Positions 8,656-17,135 of a DNA stretch of 64,000 bases are shown here, piece after piece. The notes under the pieces were generated by a model. That model did no database searches. It had not been told where the DNA came from and saw only the letters and a program-made list of their open reading frames with translations. This DNA is from Clostridiales bacterium (lineage in GTDB: Bacteria > Bacillota > Clostridia > Saccharofermentanales > Saccharofermentanaceae): assembly GCA_017962145.1 (NCBI GenBank), contig JAGCVX010000017.1:1-64000 (forward strand). Direction: 5' to 3'. The position numbers and the translations under genes are program-made. Each line of letters starts with the position of its first letter. Within the stretch, counting starts at the first letter, position 1.

Positions 8656-8674
8656 CTGGTAAAAAGAGGTATTC

Positions 8675-9637
8675 ATGAAAAAGAAACTTTTTGCAGTTCT
8701 GAAGTTGCTATTGCCGTTTCTCGCAATAGCAATTTCCGTTCTGATATACTACACCGTCAGCGATAACGGCAAGCAGAAAAAGACAGACCATCCATACTAT
8801 CTGTTCCTGCTCTACGCTATCGGCGCGGTGATCCTAATCGAGATCCTGATCGGAGTTTTCAACATAGATATAAAGAAACGGATCCTTCACAAAGCTCCTT
8901 TTCTGACAGGCGTGATCGTTTTCCTGGCTCTTTTGAATTTTATTACCACGAAGACATTACTGCTTCCGACACTGTACTTTCCTTCGCTGGATCGTATAGT
9001 CGGACTTCTGGTCGAAAGCAGGGTTTTTCTTCTGAAAAATGTGGGAGATTCATTGAAACTTCTGATCACCGGATTTCTCTGGGGCGCAACGGTCGGTTTT
9101 CTGACCGGCCTTGCGCTGGGATACTTTAAGATCGTGGGATACTGGCTCAATCCGATCACGAAGATCATCGGGCCGATCCCGACGACCGCATGGATCCCGC
9201 TGGCGCTGTCCACGTTCCCGACAACACACGGGGCGAACGTATTCCTGATCGCTTTTGCCGTATGGTTCCCGGTCACCCTGATGACCAGTTCCGGTATCCA
9301 GAGCATCAGCAATGTCAACTTCGAAGTGTCGAGAACGCTGGGCGCGTCCACCTTGTACCAGATTGTGCACGTCGCGATCCCGGCCGCGATGCCGAGTATC
9401 TTCCTCGGCGTCTTCTACGGAACGGTATCTTCTTTTGCCACCCTGATGGCAGTGGAGATGAACGGAAATGCCAGCGGAATCGGCTGGTATATCAACTGGC
9501 AGAAATCCGTCATGCTCTATGACGGCGTGTATGCCGGACTGATCATCATCGCCCTGATCTGTTCTCTGTCCCTGACGCTTCTCTTCAAGGTGCGTGACAG
9601 AGTGCTGACCTGGCAGAAAGGAGTCATCAAATGGTAG
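8675..9637 (+). CDS. ssuC: ABC transporter permease (SsuC/TauC type)
   Basis: 320 residues with about seven hydrophobic segments. The EAA loop that contacts the ATPase is visible at about 214-240 (RTLGAS ... HVAIPAAMPSIFLG), the pattern of SsuC/TauC/NrtB permeases. The N-terminal part (1-80) has two or three additional helices, longer than typical SsuC of about 250-260 residues. The gene overlaps the ATPase gene by 7 bases, indicating translational coupling. It forms the membrane channel of the importer. Confidence 0.88.
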   Translation: MKKKLFAVLKLLLPFLAIAISVLIYYTVSDNGKQKKTDHPYYLFLLYAIGAVILIEILIGVFNIDIKKRILHKAPFLTGVIVFLALLNFITTKTLLLPTLYFPSLDRIVGLLVESRVFLLKNVGDSLKLLITGFLWGATVGFLTGLALGYFKIVGYWLNPITKIIGPIPTTAWIPLALSTFPTTHGANVFLIAFAVWFPVTLMTSSGIQSISNVNFEVSRTLGASTLYQIVHVAIPAAMPSIFLGVFYGTVSSFATLMAVEMNGNASGIGWYINWQKSVMLYDGVYAGLIIIALICSLSLTLLFKVRDRVLTWQKGVIKW

Positions 9638-10416
9638 GCGAAATCAGTATCAAAGACGTATACAAGAAATTCCCGAATACCGATCCTTCGAAAGAAGATA
9701 TCGTCGCACTAAACGGGTTTTCTCTGGATATTAAACCGGGTTCCTTCGTTAGTCTCATCGGGCCTTCGGGCTGTGGTAAATCGACGTTGCTGCGTATCAT
9801 CGGAGGACTCGATAAGGCAACGAAAGGGGAGCTTTTCCTCGACGGAAAGGAGATCAGAAAACCCGGATCTGACAGAGGTTTTGCCTTCCAGGGAAGTAAT
9901 CTCTTCCCGTGGCTGACGGTGGAAAAGAATATCGCCTTCGGTCTTAAGGCCAGACACATATATAAAGAGAAGAAAGCATCTGTACAGGAGTATATCAAGC
10001 TCGTCGGTCTGGAAGGATTCGAGAAGTCCTATCCGCATCAGTTGTCGGGAGGCATGCAGCAGAGAGCGTCTCTGGCCAGAGCGCTGGTCGGCCATCCGGA
10101 TGTACTTCTCCTCGATGAGCCGCTCGGCGCGCTCGATGCCTTCACGAGAATGAATCTTCAGGATGAGATCATCGATATCTGGAAGAAACACAATATGACC
10201 ATGGTGATGGTTACTCATGATGTCGATGAAGCGATCTACATGTCCGATCAGGTCGTCGTGATGTCGGCAAGACCTTCCAAGGTAGAAGCGATTATCGATA
10301 TTAAACTTCCGCGTCCGAGGGCGCGTGCCCAGGACACGTTCCAGGAATACAGGACAAAGATCCTGAATGTCCTGAATCTCGGCGGAAAAGTAGATGAAGT
10401 CGAGTACTATCTGTAA
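9631..10416 (+). CDS. ssuB: ABC transporter ATPase (SsuB/TauB type)
   Basis: 261 residues. Walker A GPSGCGKST (44-52), signature LSGGMQQR, Walker B VLLLDEPLGALD and switch VTHDVDEA are all intact, and the C-terminus 'SARPSKVEAIIDIKLPRPR' is typical of the nitrate/sulfonate/taurine ATPases. It drives import through the upstream permease at the inner face of the membrane. Confidence 0.9.
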   Translation: MVGEISIKDVYKKFPNTDPSKEDIVALNGFSLDIKPGSFVSLIGPSGCGKSTLLRIIGGLDKATKGELFLDGKEIRKPGSDRGFAFQGSNLFPWLTVEKNIAFGLKARHIYKEKKASVQEYIKLVGLEGFEKSYPHQLSGGMQQRASLARALVGHPDVLLLDEPLGALDAFTRMNLQDEIIDIWKKHNMTMVMVTHDVDEAIYMSDQVVVMSARPSKVEAIIDIKLPRPRARAQDTFQEYRTKILNVLNLGGKVDEVEYYL

Positions 10417-10472
10417 AACGAAAAAGTCAGAAGCAGTAAACTTGAAAAACACATGAAATGAGGAATATATAA

Positions 10473-10871
10473 ATGAAAAACAGGATTATCTTTGCAGCCG
10501 TATTCGTCCTTCTCGGACTTCTCGTGATACTTGCACCGACGGTGCTCTTCCCTGTATGCGAAAGCGAGATGAAGATGGCCTGCTTCTTTACGAAGAAAGC
10601 AGAGATCGGTGTCGGTCTTGTGATCGTGGCACTCGGCGTGATCTACTTCTTCCTGAAAAATAAGGACATCCGTCTCGGTATTTCCATCGCACAGTTCCTG
10701 AATGCTGCGCTCGTTCTTGCGCTCCCACTAAAGCTCACGGGCCTTTGCAAGATGAGCGACATGGCCTGCCGCGTAAAGACCTATCCGGCCCTGATCGTGC
10801 TGAGCGTCCTTCTGGCCGTTTCTGCGGCGGCAGATATCTTCCTTCTTGCAAGAAGCGAGAATGAAAAATGA
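10473..10871 (+). CDS. DUF4418-family four-helix membrane protein
   Basis: 132 residues with four predicted transmembrane helices and cysteine pairs between helices (PVCESEMKMACFFT and LCKMSDMACR). This matches the DUF4418 pattern, in which the motif around 'MACFFTKKAEIG' is characteristic. Function unknown; the family usually sits next to FtsX/MacB-like permeases and LolD-like ATPases, as it does here. Its stop overlaps the next start in ATGA. Confidence 0.75.
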   Translation: MKNRIIFAAVFVLLGLLVILAPTVLFPVCESEMKMACFFTKKAEIGVGLVIVALGVIYFFLKNKDIRLGISIAQFLNAALVLALPLKLTGLCKMSDMACRVKTYPALIVLSVLLAVSAAADIFLLARSENEK

Positions 10872-12070
10872 GCCTGAGAAGAACAAAAAACACGATAAAA
10901 GACATCCAGAGACACGCGTTTCTTAACGCGTGCCTTTTGGCAACTGTCGTCATTCTTTCGGTCATGCTTTTCTCCGTGACAGTGATCAGTGTGAGCCTCA
11001 AAAAAGGGATGGGCAATATGCGGAAGCGCCTCGGCGCGGACATCATGCTGGTCCCGAAAGGCGAACGGGAAAAAGCAGAGAATATGCTTTTGGAGGGAAG
11101 CCGCAGTAACTTCTACTTCGAGGGAGAAGTCTATGAAAAAGTGCAGTCGATCGACGGGATCTCGGATTCCACTTCGCAGTGCTTCCTGAAGTCTCTGTCT
11201 GCCGATTGCTGCAGCAGTGAAGTGCAGATCGTCTTTTTCGATCCGGCCAGTGATTTTGTCGTCGGCCCGTGGATCGAGACGGAGTATAAGCAGAAACTCT
11301 CCGGGGACGCGGTCATCGTCGGAAGTGACATCGTCAGTGAAGACGGAATGATCAAGCTCTTCGGGCAGGAATATGCGATCGCATCGCAGATGGCAAGGAC
11401 CGGAACCGCGCTCGACAGATCGGTGTATTTCTCTACCGATGCAAAAGCGGAACTCCTCAGAAATGCCGAAGAGAAAGGATCTTTCTTAACCGAGGAACAG
11501 AAGAAGGGAGATATCCTTTCTTCAATCTTCATCAACGTGGACGGCTCCCACACGGCCGAGCAGATCATCGACTCCGCGCATAAGACGATCGGCGATATCT
11601 TCGATGTCGTCTATCCGAAGAAACTTCACGAATCTTTATCCGGAAGCCTTGGGAAAATCACCGGTGTGGTGAATGCCATCTCGCTGTCTCTCGGGATCCT
11701 TCTGGTCGCGATACTTCTGATCATCAACAGCATCATCATGAAGGGAAGAAAATCGGAGATCGCACTTCTCCGGGTGCTCGGCCACAGAAAGAAAGATCTC
11801 ATCAGAAAGCTTCTTTCCGAGATGGGACTCATCAGCCTTGCAGGCGCGCTAGGCGGAAGTCTCCTTGGCGCCCTGATCGTGATCCCGTTCGGAAGATATA
11901 TCGGAAAGTCCCTGGATATGCCGTATCTCGGTCCGGGGATCGCATCTGTTCTTGTTCAGATCCTGCTGATCGTAGGTATCGTGATCCTGATCGTATTCCT
12001 GGCCTCGGTGTTCTTTATCATACACACGACAAATACTGAGCCGTATCTGGCACTACGGAAGGAGGAGTGA
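10868..12070 (+). CDS. FtsX/MacB-type ABC transporter permease
   Basis: 400 residues. One N-terminal helix (about 19-40), a large extracytoplasmic domain (45-270) and three C-terminal helices (about 275-300, 320-345, 360-385), the FtsX/MacB topology. ATP-binding partner and DUF4418 protein are adjacent and overlapping. Such systems act on lipoproteins, peptides or signalling rather than importing solutes. Several cysteines (SADCCSSEVQ) sit in the external domain. Its role in this sulfur operon is unexplained. Confidence 0.85.
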   Translation: MSLRRTKNTIKDIQRHAFLNACLLATVVILSVMLFSVTVISVSLKKGMGNMRKRLGADIMLVPKGEREKAENMLLEGSRSNFYFEGEVYEKVQSIDGISDSTSQCFLKSLSADCCSSEVQIVFFDPASDFVVGPWIETEYKQKLSGDAVIVGSDIVSEDGMIKLFGQEYAIASQMARTGTALDRSVYFSTDAKAELLRNAEEKGSFLTEEQKKGDILSSIFINVDGSHTAEQIIDSAHKTIGDIFDVVYPKKLHESLSGSLGKITGVVNAISLSLGILLVAILLIINSIIMKGRKSEIALLRVLGHRKKDLIRKLLSEMGLISLAGALGGSLLGALIVIPFGRYIGKSLDMPYLGPGIASVLVQILLIVGIVILIVFLASVFFIIHTTNTEPYLALRKEE

Positions 12071-12074
12071 GTAG

Positions 12075-12722
12075 ATGCTTTGCGCAGAAGGTATAAGTAA
12101 GAGTTACAAATCAAACAGAAGAAAGATCCTGGATTCCCTGGAGATCTCTATCGATGAAGGGGAGTTCATCGCTGTGATGGGCGAATCCGGCTCCGGCAAA
12201 AGCACTCTCCTTGCAGTCTTAGCGGGCATACTCGACCCGGACGAGGGACAAGTGCTTTTCGAGGGGAAGGATCTGTATAAACTTTCGGACGAGGAACTGT
12301 CCGATATCCATAAAAGAAAGATCGGCTATGTGCCGCAGAGTAATTTCTTTCTTAAAAACTATACGATCCTTGAGAATATCGTGGAGCCGTTTCTGGCTGG
12401 TTCGTCCGAAGAGAGAATAGCATACGAAGAGAAGGCGAAGCGGCATCTTGAGAATCTCGGGATCGGTGATCTTGCCGACAGATTTCCCCATGAACTGTCG
12501 GGCGGTGAACTAAAGCGCGCAGCCATCGCCAGGGCGCTTCTTACGGAGCCTGTCCTTCTGATCGCGGATGAACCGACCACCGGACTTGACAGCGGAACGG
12601 GAAGGATCATCCTGGAATACCTTTCGGAATACGTCGTTTCCGGCCATGCGGTATTGGTCGCGACGCACGATGATCATGTGAAGGAGTATGCCGGCCGTGT
12701 TTTTGATATCCAAAAATCGTAA
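12075..12722 (+). CDS. LolD/MacB-type ABC ATPase
   Basis: 215 residues with Walker A GESGSGKS (36-43), signature LSGGELKR, Walker B LLIADEPTTGLD and switch ATHD. The length and the 'YTILENIVEP' region place it with LolD/FtsE/MacB ATPases. It pairs with the FtsX-like permease encoded just upstream. Its stop codon is only a few bases before operator C, so the importer operon ends here. Confidence 0.88.
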   Translation: MLCAEGISKSYKSNRRKILDSLEISIDEGEFIAVMGESGSGKSTLLAVLAGILDPDEGQVLFEGKDLYKLSDEELSDIHKRKIGYVPQSNFFLKNYTILENIVEPFLAGSSEERIAYEEKAKRHLENLGIGDLADRFPHELSGGELKRAAIARALLTEPVLLIADEPTTGLDSGTGRIILEYLSEYVVSGHAVLVATHDDHVKEYAGRVFDIQKS

Positions 12723-12728
12723 TCGGGG

Positions 12729-12800
12729 TTATAAGCGGAAGTTATCACAGACGATAATTACAAACGATTTTTCAAACGCCAAGGTGCGTGATACTATAAT
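12729..12800 (+). promoter_or_regulatory. LysR-type operator and promoter C (cysK and nitrogenase-like cluster)
   Basis: T-N11-A core TAAG-N5-GTTA at 12732-12744 inside GTTATAAG-N5-GTTATCAC. Second block ACGATTTTTCAA with C at 12765 (21 bases after the core) and a consensus -10 TATAAT at 12795-12800, 57 bases from the core centre. Same architecture as promoters A, B and D. It drives the leader peptide, cysK and, by continuous same-strand spacing, the nitrogenase-like genes. Confidence 0.8.
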
Positions 12801-12850
12801 CTCAGCTTGAAGAGAGCGACGAAAAACACTGCAAGCGGGAGGTAAAAAAC

Positions 12851-12931
12851 ATGAAGAATATGATGGATCGAAACGATATGCAGATGTGTGGCATGTGTTG
12901 TATGTGTTCGACATGTTTCATAGAAAAATAA
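12851..12931 (+). CDS. Cys/Met-rich leader peptide, 26 aa (putative attenuation peptide)
   Basis: A 26-codon ORF preceded by GGGAGGT at ideal spacing and located about 50 bases after the -10 of promoter C. It contains 7 Met and 5 Cys, concentrated in the stretch MQMCGMCCMCSTC (residues 10-22), with a tandem Cys pair (codons 16-17, TGT TGT at 12896-12901). That composition is far from chance and matches amino-acid-sensing leader peptides. The stop at 12929-12931 is followed by alternative hairpins and a terminator before cysK. Slow translation at Cys or Met codons is inferred to prevent termination. It could also be a small metal-binding peptide, but the downstream structures favour attenuation. 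Confidence 0.75.
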   Translation: MKNMMDRNDMQMCGMCCMCSTCFIEK

Positions 12932-12950
12932 CACCTGACCGATTGCGGAT

Positions 12951-12999
12951 AACAACTTTAATGTGCGGTTGTTCCCGGGAAGGTAACGACCGATTTTTT
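12951..12999 (+). terminator. Attenuator: antiterminator/terminator pair before cysK
   Basis: Terminator stem CGGTTGTT (12966-12973) with AACGACCG (12985-12992, one U-G pair) followed by six T (12994-12999). The competing antiterminator is AACAAC (12951-12956) with GTTGTT (12968-12973). In addition ACAAC (12952-12956) can pair with GTTGT (12897-12901), which overlaps the tandem Cys codons of the leader peptide. This gives the 1:2, 2:3, 3:4 logic of classical attenuators. The cysK ribosome binding site TAGGAGG follows the T-run. Confidence 0.7.
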
Positions 13000-13019
13000 A
13001 TCTTTAGGAGGAAAATAAA

Positions 13020-13955
13020 ATGAGTGAGATTAAGCAAAGTGCACTGGACCTGATTGGAAATACGCCGATTCTTAAGCTGAATGCGTATGCGAAGAAAAGA
13101 GAAATAACCGAAGCGACCGTCCTGGCGAAGCTCGAGTACCTGAACCCGGCCGGATCCGTAAAGGACAGAATCGCTCTGGCGATGATCGAGGATGCCGAGG
13201 AAAAGGGACTTTTGAAGCCGGGCGCGACGATCATCGAACCTACATCCGGTAACACCGGTATCGGACTTGCGGCTGTGGCTGCAGCCAAGGGCTATAAGGC
13301 CATCCTGACACTCCCGGATACGATGAGTGTCGAGAGAAGAAATCTTCTTCATGCATATGGCGCGGAGCTCGTTCTGACAGAGGGCGCCAAGGGCATGAAG
13401 GGTGCGATCGCCAAGGCGGAAGAACTGAATAAAGAGATCGAAGGCTCGATCATCCTCGGTCAGTTCGTAAACCCGGCGAACCCGAAAGTACATAAGGAAA
13501 CAACAGGACCGGAGATCTGGAAGCAGACCGAAGGTAAGATAGATATATTTGTAGCAGGTGTCGGTACCGGCGGAACCATCACAGGTGTCGGCGAGTACCT
13601 GAAATCCCAGAACCCGGACATCAAGGTTGTCGCAGTCGAACCGGCTACGAGTGCCGTCCTCTCGACAGGTAAGCCGGGAGCCCATAAGATCCAGGGCATC
13701 GGTGCCGGTTTCGTACCGGAAGTCCTGAATACGAAGGTATATGACGAGATCCTCGCGATCGAGAACGAAGATGCATTTGCAGAGGGAAAGGCGTTCGCTA
13801 CTTCGGAAGGTATCCTGGTCGGTATCTCTTCCGGCGCCGCACTGAAGGCAGCCGAGATCCTCGCCAAGAGACCGGAAAACAAGGGTAAAGTGATCGTTGC
13901 ACTTCTTCCTGACTCCGGTGACCGTTATCTCTCTACTCCGCTGTTCAAAGACTGA
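13020..13955 (+). CDS. cysK: Cysteine synthase (O-acetylserine sulfhydrylase)
   Basis: 311 residues of PLP fold type II. The lysine is Lys48 in NPAGSVKDR, with the phosphate/substrate loop EPTSGNTG (73-80), GTGGTITG and the C-terminal SSGAA, all canonical. It converts O-acetylserine plus sulfide to cysteine, using the product of CysE at 5477. It is the first structural gene behind the Cys/Met leader attenuator and 15 bases before the NifB-like gene. Confidence 0.95.
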   Translation: MSEIKQSALDLIGNTPILKLNAYAKKREITEATVLAKLEYLNPAGSVKDRIALAMIEDAEEKGLLKPGATIIEPTSGNTGIGLAAVAAAKGYKAILTLPDTMSVERRNLLHAYGAELVLTEGAKGMKGAIAKAEELNKEIEGSIILGQFVNPANPKVHKETTGPEIWKQTEGKIDIFVAGVGTGGTITGVGEYLKSQNPDIKVVAVEPATSAVLSTGKPGAHKIQGIGAGFVPEVLNTKVYDEILAIENEDAFAEGKAFATSEGILVGISSGAALKAAEILAKRPENKGKVIVALLPDSGDRYLSTPLFKD

Positions 13956-13970
13956 ACAGTGGGATAGCAG

Positions 13971-14843
13971 ATGAGTAACACATACGAGGATCTGCAGCAC
14001 TCCCATCCATGCTTCGGCGGTCATAAGAATAATGCAGGAAGGATCCATCTTCCTGTCAGTCCGGGATGTAATATCGCATGCCGCTTCTGTGACCGCGCCA
14101 TCAACGACGTCGAAGAACGGCCGGGAGTGACATCCAAAGTCCTGAAACCTGCAGAATGTGAAGAGATCCTGCGAAAAGCGCTGGAGATCTGCCCTGACAT
14201 AAAAGTGGCAGGAATCGCAGGACCCGGAGATACGCTGGCATCAGATTATGCACTTGAGACCTTTAAAATCGTAAAAGAAAAGTTCCCACAGTTGATCAAG
14301 TGCATGAGTACGAATGGACTTCTTTTAAACGAAAGAGCCGAAGATGTCATTCGTATCGGGGTAGATTCCCTGACCGTTACAGTGAATGCGGTGGATCCGG
14401 AGATCGAGAATAAGCTGAATGCTTACATCATCTACCACGGTGAGAAGATCGAAGGAGTCGAGGGGGCGAAGATCCTGATCCGAAATCAGCTCGAGGGTAT
14501 ACGGAAAGTGGCCGCCGCAGGGATCACGATCAAGGTCAACACGGTACTGGTACCCGAGATCAACGGAGAGCATATCGAGACGATCGCCAGGACGGTAAAG
14601 GAAGCCGGTGCGAAGATCTACAATATCATTCCCCTGATCCCGCAGCATGAGCTGAAGGATATAAAAGCTCCCACCTGTGCTGAGATCGATGCGGCCAGGA
14701 CGAGAGCAGGAAAGTATATCGATGTCTTCCGGCACTGTCAGCACTGCCGGGCGGATGCGGTAGGTGTTCCGGGGAAGTCCGAATTCGGAGATCAGATCTA
14801 CCAGAGAAGACTCGGAGTAAAGGAGACATTCTCACATGGCTGA
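13971..14843 (+). CDS. NifB-like radical SAM protein (FeS cofactor core synthase)
   Basis: 290 residues. Radical-SAM motif CX3CX2C is C33-NIA-C37-RF-C40; HPC near the N-terminus (Cys14) and RHCQHCRADAVG near the C-terminus (C256, C259) correspond to NifB ligands for the accessory [4Fe-4S] clusters. NifB uses SAM to fuse two [4Fe-4S] clusters with a carbide carbon and a sulfide into the [8Fe-9S-C] precursor. This is the core form without a fused NifX domain; a separate NifX-like gene overlaps it by 8 bases. Presence of all cluster ligands implies that a NifB-co-type cofactor is made. Marker of a nitrogenase-family system. Confidence 0.93.
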   Translation: MSNTYEDLQHSHPCFGGHKNNAGRIHLPVSPGCNIACRFCDRAINDVEERPGVTSKVLKPAECEEILRKALEICPDIKVAGIAGPGDTLASDYALETFKIVKEKFPQLIKCMSTNGLLLNERAEDVIRIGVDSLTVTVNAVDPEIENKLNAYIIYHGEKIEGVEGAKILIRNQLEGIRKVAAAGITIKVNTVLVPEINGEHIETIARTVKEAGAKIYNIIPLIPQHELKDIKAPTCAEIDAARTRAGKYIDVFRHCQHCRADAVGVPGKSEFGDQIYQRRLGVKETFSHG

Positions 14844-15192
14844 TATGAAATACCGGATCGCCGTGGCCAGTTCTGACGGAATCGTGGTGAATAACCACTT
14901 TGGAAAAGCGCGTGCTTTCTATATCTATGACGTGAACGAAGAATCACTGAAACTTCAGGAAGTGAGAAAGCTGCCGCCCGTCTGCGAGATGGGAGACCAC
15001 GATGAAAAAAGGCTCTCGGAAAATGTAGAAAGACTTTCCGATTGCACCCATCTTCTGGCCAGCCGGGTAGGAAACGGTGCCAGGGCGGTACTGGAGAGAA
15101 AAGGGATCAGCGTCTATGAGATCCCGGGGATCATCCCGGAATCGATCGATAAGCTGGTGAAATACGAACAAGTAAATGAATTATTTAAGTGA
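14836..15192 (+). CDS. NifX-like cofactor-carrier protein 1
   Basis: 118 residues of the dinitrogenase iron-molybdenum cofactor biosynthesis (NifX/NafY/NifB-C-terminal) fold: 'IAVASSDGIVVNNHFGKARAFYIYDV' at the start and a 'LLASRVGNGARAVLERKGI' region. Such proteins bind and ferry NifB-co or related clusters. Overlap with the NifB-like gene (as if split from a NifB-NifX fusion) makes a carrier for its product likely. Confidence 0.88.
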   Translation: MADMKYRIAVASSDGIVVNNHFGKARAFYIYDVNEESLKLQEVRKLPPVCEMGDHDEKRLSENVERLSDCTHLLASRVGNGARAVLERKGISVYEIPGIIPESIDKLVKYEQVNELFK

Positions 15193-16056
<864 letters not shown>

Positions 16057-16101
16057 TCAGGAAAATCATTACCCGATCGGGGAATATAGGAGGAAACAAA
16101 A

Positions 16102-17118
16102 ATGGGAAAGATTTACAATTCAATCACAGAACTGGTCGGACATACCCCGATCGTAGAATTCAAAAGACTTGAAGAAAAGCTCGGCCTCAAGGGCCGTATC
16201 GCCGGAAAACTTGAGTACTTCAATCCGGCAGGATCCCACAAGGACAGAATGGCGATCGAGATCATCGAAGCTGCCGAAAAGCGCGGTGAGATCAGCCCGG
16301 ATAAGACCACACTTGTTGAGTTCACATCCGGTAACACAGGTGTCGCGATGGCCGCTTTTGCCGCAGCAAAGGGCTATAAGTTTAAGATCGGTCTTCAGAA
16401 CGGTGTATCCGTAGAAAGACTCAAGCTTCTTCAGGCTTACCAGGCAGAGATCGCAGATGTTCCGCAGGAACTGATCGCAGGCGTTTTTGAAAAGGGTATC
16501 GCTGCTTTTGCCGATGTACTTGAATACATGGAAAAGGGCGTTGAGCATCCGTTCTCCACACGCCAGCTCGATAATCCGGATAACATCAATGCACACTACA
16601 AGCACACAGGTCCGGAGATCTGGGAAGATACCGACGGAAAAGTAGATATCTTTGTCGGCGGTGTCGGCACAGGCGGATCCACACACGGCGTAAGTAAGTT
16701 CCTGAAGGAAAAGAACCCGAACGTAAAAGTAGTTATCACACAGCCGCAGCCGGAAGACGTTGTCAACTCGAAGGTAAAAGGCGCTGAGGACGGAGGTTTC
16801 CACGGTATCCATCAGGTACATAACGACGACGGCCTGACACCGATGGCTCCGACAAACTTCAACGGAGATCTGGCAGATGAATATAACTTCATCTCCTATG
16901 CAGAGACACTGCGTGCGATCCATCTTCTTGCCAAGTACGAAGGTATCTTCGTAGGTGCTTCTGCAGGTGCTTCCCTCGCAGTTGCCATCAAGCTTGCACA
17001 GAAAGAAGAGAATGCAGGAAAACTGATCGTACCGCTTCTGCCGGATAACGGTGAGCGTTACCTGTCCGAGGATCTTCAGAATATCCGTCCGGAACTCGAA
17101 GAAAATCTTGCTTTCTAA
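16102..17118 (+). CDS. Divergent cysteine-synthase-like PLP enzyme inside the nitrogenase-like cluster
   Basis: 338 residues of PLP fold type II, with Lys47 in NPAGSHKDR. The usual loops are altered: EFTSGNTGVAMAAF instead of [23 protein letters not shown] instead of GTGGTITG, and GASAGASL near the end. A true CysK is already encoded at 13020. This copy is embedded between the H and D genes with a strong AGGAGG site. A changed acceptor or nucleophile (for example a thiol, or another beta-replacement) is inferred; activity is unknown. Confidence 0.85.
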   Translation: MGKIYNSITELVGHTPIVEFKRLEEKLGLKGRIAGKLEYFNPAGSHKDRMAIEIIEAAEKRGEISPDKTTLVEFTSGNTGVAMAAFAAAKGYKFKIGLQNGVSVERLKLLQAYQAEIADVPQELIAGVFEKGIAAFADVLEYMEKGVEHPFSTRQLDNPDNINAHYKHTGPEIWEDTDGKVDIFVGGVGTGGSTHGVSKFLKEKNPNVKVVITQPQPEDVVNSKVKGAEDGGFHGIHQVHNDDGLTPMAPTNFNGDLADEYNFISYAETLRAIHLLAKYEGIFVGASAGASLAVAIKLAQKEENAGKLIVPLLPDNGERYLSEDLQNIRPELEENLAF

Positions 17119-17135
17119 GAAAAGGAAATAAACAC

